Shown here: positions 16,391 through 20,037 of the stretch, one piece after another
How the letters are laid out: every line of letters starts with the position of its first letter
Numbering within the stretch: the stretch's first letter is position 1
Assembly (NCBI GenBank): GCA_016303095.1
Contig: JAEDMH010000031.1
Span: forward strand, 1 to 20,037
Direction of reading: 5' to 3'
Source of the DNA: Lentisphaeria bacterium
Lineage (GTDB): Bacteria > Verrucomicrobiota > Lentisphaeria > Oligosphaerales > Oligosphaeraceae
Length of the DNA stretch: 20,037 bases
The notes under the pieces: generated by a model
The model's input: the letters and a program-made list of their open reading frames with translations, nothing else
The model's database searches: none
Told to the model about the DNA's origin: nothing
Made by a program: the position numbers and the translations under genes

Positions 16391-16428
16391 CCTAGGAAGA
16401 CAACCGTTTTAGAGGACAGAAGAGCAAT

Positions 16429-16830
16429 ATGGCCCAAGAAGCTAGCGAAGTGATTCTGACCATCGGCCGTCGCAAGTGCGCCAGCGCTCGCGTGCGCATG
16501 ACCCATGGCACCGGAAAAATCACGGTCAACCGCCGTGCCTTCAACGATTATTTCACCACCGACTCCATCCGCGGTTTCATTCAGCAGCCCCTGGTGCTCA
16601 CCAGCAAGCTCGGCGAATTTGACATCTACGCCACCGTGGACGGCGGCGGAGAGGTGGGGCAGGCCGGCGCCCTGCGCCACGGCATCGCCCGCGCTCTGGA
16701 GAAGTCCGACGAGGCCCTCCGCGCCCCTCTGAAGAAGGCCGGCATGCTCACCCGGGATTCTCGGGAGAAGGAGCGTAAGAAGCCCGGTCAGCCCGGCGCC
16801 CGCAAGCGCTTCCAGTTCAGCAAGCGATAG
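16429..16830 (+). CDS. rpsI: 30S ribosomal protein S9
   Basis: S9 sits in the head of the 30S subunit, and its C-terminal tail reaches the P-site tRNA. The 133 residues show TIGRRKCASARVRM, GTGKITVNRRAFNDYF, VDGGGEVGQAGALRHGIARAL and LTRDSREKERKKPGQPGARK with the required terminal SKR. AGAGGA (16411-16416) and GAAGAG (16419-16424) lie before the ATG. It follows rplM by 38 bases and is closed by a terminator at 16897-16947. Confidence 0.98.
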   Translation: MAQEASEVILTIGRRKCASARVRMTHGTGKITVNRRAFNDYFTTDSIRGFIQQPLVLTSKLGEFDIYATVDGGGEVGQAGALRHGIARALEKSDEALRAPLKKAGMLTRDSREKERKKPGQPGARKRFQFSKR

Positions 16831-16896
16831 ACCTTTTCCTCTCCTGCCCGCCCTCCTTGCCCAGGAGGAGGCGCGGAAAAAGGAATCGGTTTTCCC

Positions 16897-16947
16897 CAGA
16901 AGACGGACGCCCCGTTTCCCACGAGGGTGGCCGTCTTCTGCGTTTTT
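16897..16947 (+). terminator. intrinsic terminator of rplM-rpsI
   Basis: CAGAAGACGG (16897-16906) pairs perfectly with CCGTCTTCTG (16931-16940) over 10 base pairs, with a 24-base loop that can fold further, then CG and five T (16943-16947). It lies 67 bases after the rpsI stop. Confidence 0.8.
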
Positions 16948-17012
16948 CCCTCCCCCCTCTCCTCTCGAGATGGGGTTCGGTTTATTTATAACTACCTAAT
17001 ATTCAACAACTT

Positions 17013-18047
17013 ATGGACAAAATCAAGGTCGCCATCATTGGAGGAAGCGGATATTCCGGAGAGGAACTTCTTCGGTTGCTTCTGCGGCATCCTGGAGTGG
17101 AGCTGGTCGCCGTGACCAGCCGGGAGAATGCGGGCAAGCGGGTGGGGGACTTCTTTCCCCGATACAGCGAATGCGACCTCCGGTTTGTTCCTCCCCAGGT
17201 GGAGGAGATTGCCTCCATGGCGGAGGTGGTCTTCCTCGCCCTGCCCAACGGCTTGGCCTCCCAATATGCCGCGCCTTTGCTGGAGAAGGGATGCAAGGTC
17301 ATCGACCTGTCGGCGGACTTCCGTCTGCGGGATCCCGCCGTCTACGAGAAATACTACAAGATGGCCCATCCTGCCCCCTGGCTGCTTTCCCAGGCGGTGT
17401 ATGGTCTTCCGGAGCTCTACCGGGAGGAACTGCGCAGCGCTCGGCTGGTGGCCAATCCCGGCTGCTACGTCACCAGCATCCTCCTTCCCGTCACCGCTCT
17501 CCTCCGGGAGAAGGCGGCCTCTCCCCGGGGCATCGTGGCCATGTCCATGTCCGGTGTCACAGGAGCGGGGCGAAAAGTCTCCCTGGACTACATCTTTCCG
17601 GAATGCAACGAGAGCCTGCGTCCCTACGGGGTCACGGGGCACCGTCATCTGCCGGAGATCGAGCAGGAGCTGGCGGCGACCGCCCAGGTTCCTTCCGTCA
17701 CCATGAATTTCCTGCCCCACCTGGTGCCGGTGAACCGGGGCATCCACTCCTCGGTGCTTCTGGAACCCGGGGAAGGGAAGACCTTGGAGGATGCCCGGGA
17801 GGCCCTGGAGAAGGCCTATGGACAGGAGCCCTTCGTCCGGGTGCTGGAGCCGGGGAAATTGGCGGACACCAAGCATGTGACCCGCACCAACCTCTGCGAA
17901 ATCGGATGCCTCTACGACAGCCACACAGGGAAGCTGGTGGTCTCCAGCGCCATTGACAATCTGACCAAGGGAGCCAGTGGACAGGCCGTCCAGAACATGA
18001 ATCTGATCTGCGGATTCCCGGAAACCACGGGACTTCTGATCTCCTGA
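17013..18047 (+). CDS. argC: N-acetyl-gamma-glutamyl-phosphate reductase
   Basis: ArgC performs the NADPH-dependent reduction of N-acetylglutamyl phosphate in arginine synthesis. The 344 residues show the nucleotide loop GGSGYSG (10-16), ELLRLLLRHPGVEL, FLALPNGLA, VIDLSADFRL, the active-site NPGCY with Cys151, and TGHRHLPEIEQE with His210 and His212. The C-terminal part has PHLVPVNRGI, typical of type 1 ArgC. It starts with DKIKVAIIGG, so the ATG at 17013 is well placed, although the bases before it are AT-rich with no Shine-Dalgarno. No other arg gene adjoins it. A terminator upstream and a 165-base gap downstream suggest it is transcribed alone. Confidence 0.96.
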   Translation: MDKIKVAIIGGSGYSGEELLRLLLRHPGVELVAVTSRENAGKRVGDFFPRYSECDLRFVPPQVEEIASMAEVVFLALPNGLASQYAAPLLEKGCKVIDLSADFRLRDPAVYEKYYKMAHPAPWLLSQAVYGLPELYREELRSARLVANPGCYVTSILLPVTALLREKAASPRGIVAMSMSGVTGAGRKVSLDYIFPECNESLRPYGVTGHRHLPEIEQELAATAQVPSVTMNFLPHLVPVNRGIHSSVLLEPGEGKTLEDAREALEKAYGQEPFVRVLEPGKLADTKHVTRTNLCEIGCLYDSHTGKLVVSSAIDNLTKGASGQAVQNMNLICGFPETTGLLIS

Positions 18048-18212
18048 CCTTTTCCTGCCCCTGGGAAATTCGGAGGGGAAAACAGGATTGTCTTCCGGGC
18101 GAACTGGAGAGACGGAGGGTAAATTATCCCCATTTCTTCTTTCTTTCCCCCCCCCACGGGAACGGAACCCCCTCCCTCTCTCTCCAAGCCTTCTCCGAAC
18201 CCCCTCCGAGAC

Positions 18213-19532
18213 ATGGAATCCCAATTGCTGGAGCAACTCTCCTCCTTCGACTCCTGGAAACGCGTCGCCGCCCTGCAGACCTTGGCCGCCTGCACTTCCT
18301 TCCCCCAGGAAAGCGAGGCCATGAACATGCACGTCCACTCCTTCTTCTCCTATAATGGGGAAGGATGGTCCCCCACCCGCATCGCCTACGAGATGCGGAA
18401 GCTGGGACTTCACGGCGCCGCCCTGTGCGACTTTGACGTGATCCAGGGGGTGAACGAGTTCCTGGCGGCGGGCGATTTCCTGGGATTGCGCACGGCCGCC
18501 TCCTTCGAGAGCCGAGTCTTCTTCCCGGAATATGCAGACAAGGAGATCAATTCCCCCGGGGAACCCGGCGTCTTCTACTTCATGGGCAGCGGATTCGTCA
18601 ACGGAGACCGGGGGGCGGAGTTCAAGGAGCAACTGGAACAGGCCCACAAACGGAACCGGGCCCTCATTGAACGCATCAACAAAGCCTTGTCCGTCTGCGC
18701 TCTCTCCTATGAAAACGACGTGCTCCCCCTCACCCCGGACCACAACGCCACGGAACGCCACATCGTTCAGGCCTACCGGGATCTGGCCATCCAGCAATTC
18801 GGGGAAAGAGCCAACCAGTTCTGGGCCGAATTCTTCGACGACGACCCCGCCCAGCTGGCGGCAAAATCCCCCAACGCCATGAACGAATATCTGCGGGGAA
18901 AGCTGATGAAGAAGGGAGGCCTGGGATACCAGCAGCCCGACGAAACCACATTCCCCCCCATTGACGAAGTCATCCAGCGCATCCGGCGCTGCCGGGCTCT
19001 CCCCTGCTCCGCCTGGCTGGACGGCTCCCTGCCCGGCGAGGCCAATCCCCAAGAACAGCTGGAGTGCCTCATGGCCAAGGGACTGGAAATGGTCAACATC
19101 ATCCCCGACCGCAACTGGAATTTCAAGGATCCCGCCAAGCAGGAAGTCCGGGTCAAGGCCCTCTATGCCTACGTGGACACCGCCAACGCCCTGGGACTCC
19201 CCATCATCGCCGGAACAGAATGCAACAAGCCCGGACAGCGAAAAGTGGACGATTTCGCCGATGAACATCTCCGCCCTGTGATGAAAGACTTCCTCAGGGG
19301 CGCCAATGTCCTCTTCGGCCATACCCTCCTCCTGCGCTACGCCAACTACTCCTACAGCGACGCCCGGGCCAAGGAGGAATTCCCCGACCGAACCCGGCGA
19401 AACGATTTCTTCGCCGCCGTGGGCGCCCTCCCCGTCCCCCCCGCCTCCCTCCGCCAAACCTTCGCGGAAGAAGACAACCCCGAAAAGAACCTGGATCGCA
19501 TCCGGGATGCAGCCAAGGCGGGACGCTGGTAG
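18213..19532 (+). CDS. PHP-domain protein of unknown substrate
   Basis: The 439-residue protein carries a PHP-type metal-dependent phosphoesterase signature: NMHVHSFFSYN (His40, His42), then GAALCDFDVIQG (Asp73), the AASFESR Glu99 in the position of the GxE motif, and a late AGTECNKPGQ (Glu336) followed by KVDDF. In canonical PHP proteins the second motif is TDH; here the His is Phe74, so metal loading may differ. Residues 1-36 form a helical lead-in (LLEQLSSFDSWKRVAALQTL), and the central part (about 130-260) is charged and helical. Similar long proteins are known to me from PVC genomes without an assigned function. The ATG at 18213 is chosen because the helical lead-in looks coding. An alternative is the ATG at 18321. 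There is no secretion signal. Confidence 0.75.
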   Translation: MESQLLEQLSSFDSWKRVAALQTLAACTSFPQESEAMNMHVHSFFSYNGEGWSPTRIAYEMRKLGLHGAALCDFDVIQGVNEFLAAGDFLGLRTAASFESRVFFPEYADKEINSPGEPGVFYFMGSGFVNGDRGAEFKEQLEQAHKRNRALIERINKALSVCALSYENDVLPLTPDHNATERHIVQAYRDLAIQQFGERANQFWAEFFDDDPAQLAAKSPNAMNEYLRGKLMKKGGLGYQQPDETTFPPIDEVIQRIRRCRALPCSAWLDGSLPGEANPQEQLECLMAKGLEMVNIIPDRNWNFKDPAKQEVRVKALYAYVDTANALGLPIIAGTECNKPGQRKVDDFADEHLRPVMKDFLRGANVLFGHTLLLRYANYSYSDARAKEEFPDRTRRNDFFAAVGALPVPPASLRQTFAEEDNPEKNLDRIRDAAKAGRW

Positions 19533-19540
19533 CCTGAACC

Positions 19541-19576
19541 GCCTCCCCTGCCACGCCCCCTGCCCCCAGGGGAGGC
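19541..19576 (+). terminator. hairpin after the PHP gene, terminator-like
   Basis: GCCTCCCCTG (19541-19550) and CAGGGGAGGC (19567-19576) form a perfect 10-base-pair stem with a 16-base loop, 8 bases after the stop codon. It is followed by CCCTCTT rather than a true T run, so termination may be weak or need Rho. The position fits a transcript end. Confidence 0.5.
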
Positions 19577-19581
19577 CCCTC

Positions 19582-19624
19582 TTGAAAACACGGGAAAGTG
19601 CCTTATATTCTACCTCTTCCCGTG
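19582..19624 (+). promoter_or_regulatory. secG promoter with flanking inverted repeat
   Basis: TTGAAA (19582-19587), 16 bases, TATATT (19604-19609): the best housekeeping-type promoter in the window, five of six matches in each box. It is 114 bases before the secG start. CACGGGAA (19589-19596) and TTCCCGTG (19617-19624) form a perfect 8-base inverted repeat whose 20-base spacer contains the -10 box, which suggests an operator. Confidence 0.65.
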
Positions 19625-19723
19625 ATTCGCAACGCCCCGCCCCCCTTGTCCCCCAAGGGCCCTGGGGCTGCGCCTAAGATTTTCTGTAACCTCTTCTATA
19701 CCAAGGACTTATCATAGTTCATC

Positions 19724-20037
19724 ATGGCCACCCTCTCCGTACTCCTCACCATCATCTCCGTCTTGACGGCGATCCTTCTCACTCTGCTGGTGCTGATTCA
19801 AAATCCCAAAGGCAACGGGGGCATTGGCGCCATCGGCGGGGGAGTCTCCGAGGCCATGTTCGGGGCCTCCGCTCCTAGCGCCCTGGTGAAAGGAACGGTG
19901 ATTCTCGCCGTCATCTTCCTGCTGTCCACCCTCTTCAATGTGGCCATCCAGGGCAAGATCAGCCGACAGAAGTCTGTGGGCGAATCCATTGTGGTGGAAT
20001 CCTCACTCCCCGCCCCTGCCGAGACTGCCCCTGTGGA
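19724..20037 (+). CDS. secG: preprotein translocase subunit SecG (3' end beyond window)
   Basis: SecG is the small accessory subunit of the SecYEG channel. The frame runs open for 104 codons to the window edge without a stop. The first transmembrane helix (about residues 4-25, LSVLLTIISVLTAILLTLLV) leads into LIQNPKGNGGIGAIGGG, the family signature loop, then a FGASAP segment and a second helix (about 55-75, VKGTVILAVIFLLSTLFNV). The tail becomes Pro/Ala/Glu-rich, already longer than compact SecG proteins. The start ATG at 19724 is preceded by AAGGA at 19703-19707, rather far away (16 bases). It appears to start a new transcript. Confidence 0.9.
   Translation, partial: MATLSVLLTIISVLTAILLTLLVLIQNPKGNGGIGAIGGGVSEAMFGASAPSALVKGTVILAVIFLLSTLFNVAIQGKISRQKSVGESIVVESSLPAPAETAPV

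Noticed and set aside
18048..18090. Terminator after argC
   Set aside because: TTTTCC (18050-18055) and GGAAAA (18077-18082) give only a 6-base, mostly A-T stem with no T run after it. Too weak to call.
16992..19457. 821-codon open frame on the minus strand
   Set aside because: It lies opposite argC and the PHP gene and across their gap. No recognisable domain, and biased composition typical of a GC-driven shadow.

Overview
This is a GC-rich stretch of bacterial chromosome. All 20 recognised genes lie on the + strand, they are closely packed, and the window breaks off inside the last one. The best guess for the host is the PVC superphylum, most likely Lentisphaerota. That rests on the prepilin-like protein with an H-X9-DG carboxyl motif (a large family in Lentisphaerota and Planctomycetes), the long PHP-domain protein typical of PVC genomes, and a translation cluster lacking rpsD between rpsK and rpoA. 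This is an inference from gene style, not a phylogeny.

Layout. Positions 1-1116 hold a type IV pilin/pseudopilin-like protein with its own terminator. Positions 1145-7081 form a probable operon: hisS, aspS, an exported 5'-nucleotidase-family metallophosphatase and ispG, with gaps of 35-46 bases. Positions 7082-12078 hold adk, map, infA, rpmJ, rpsM, rpsK, rpoA and rplQ. This is the tail of the universal spc/alpha ribosomal cluster, here cut off from secY and without rpsD, and closed by a strong intrinsic terminator after rplQ. Positions 12180-15822 hold a large M16C (presequence protease-like) zinc peptidase and a shortened Gfo/Idh/MocA-like protein. Positions 15860-16947 hold rplM-rpsI with a promoter and a terminator. 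The last part holds argC, a PHP-domain protein of unknown substrate, and the start of secG with a good promoter.

How it works together. Most of the window is core information processing: two aminoacyl-tRNA synthetases, initiation factor IF-1, six ribosomal proteins, the RNA polymerase alpha subunit, methionine aminopeptidase, and SecG for export. Adenylate kinase supplies nucleotide balance, IspG isoprenoid precursors by the MEP pathway, and ArgC arginine.

There is no mobile element, CRISPR array, phage gene, tRNA, rRNA or defence-type cassette in view, and I do not see an obviously new multi-gene system. The points worth a second look are smaller: a Gfo/Idh/MocA-like protein that lacks the nucleotide-binding start, a PHP protein with an altered metal motif, inverted repeats that straddle three promoter -10 boxes, hairpins in the rpsM-rpsK-rpoA leaders, and low-complexity Ala/Pro tails on three adjacent ribosomal proteins.
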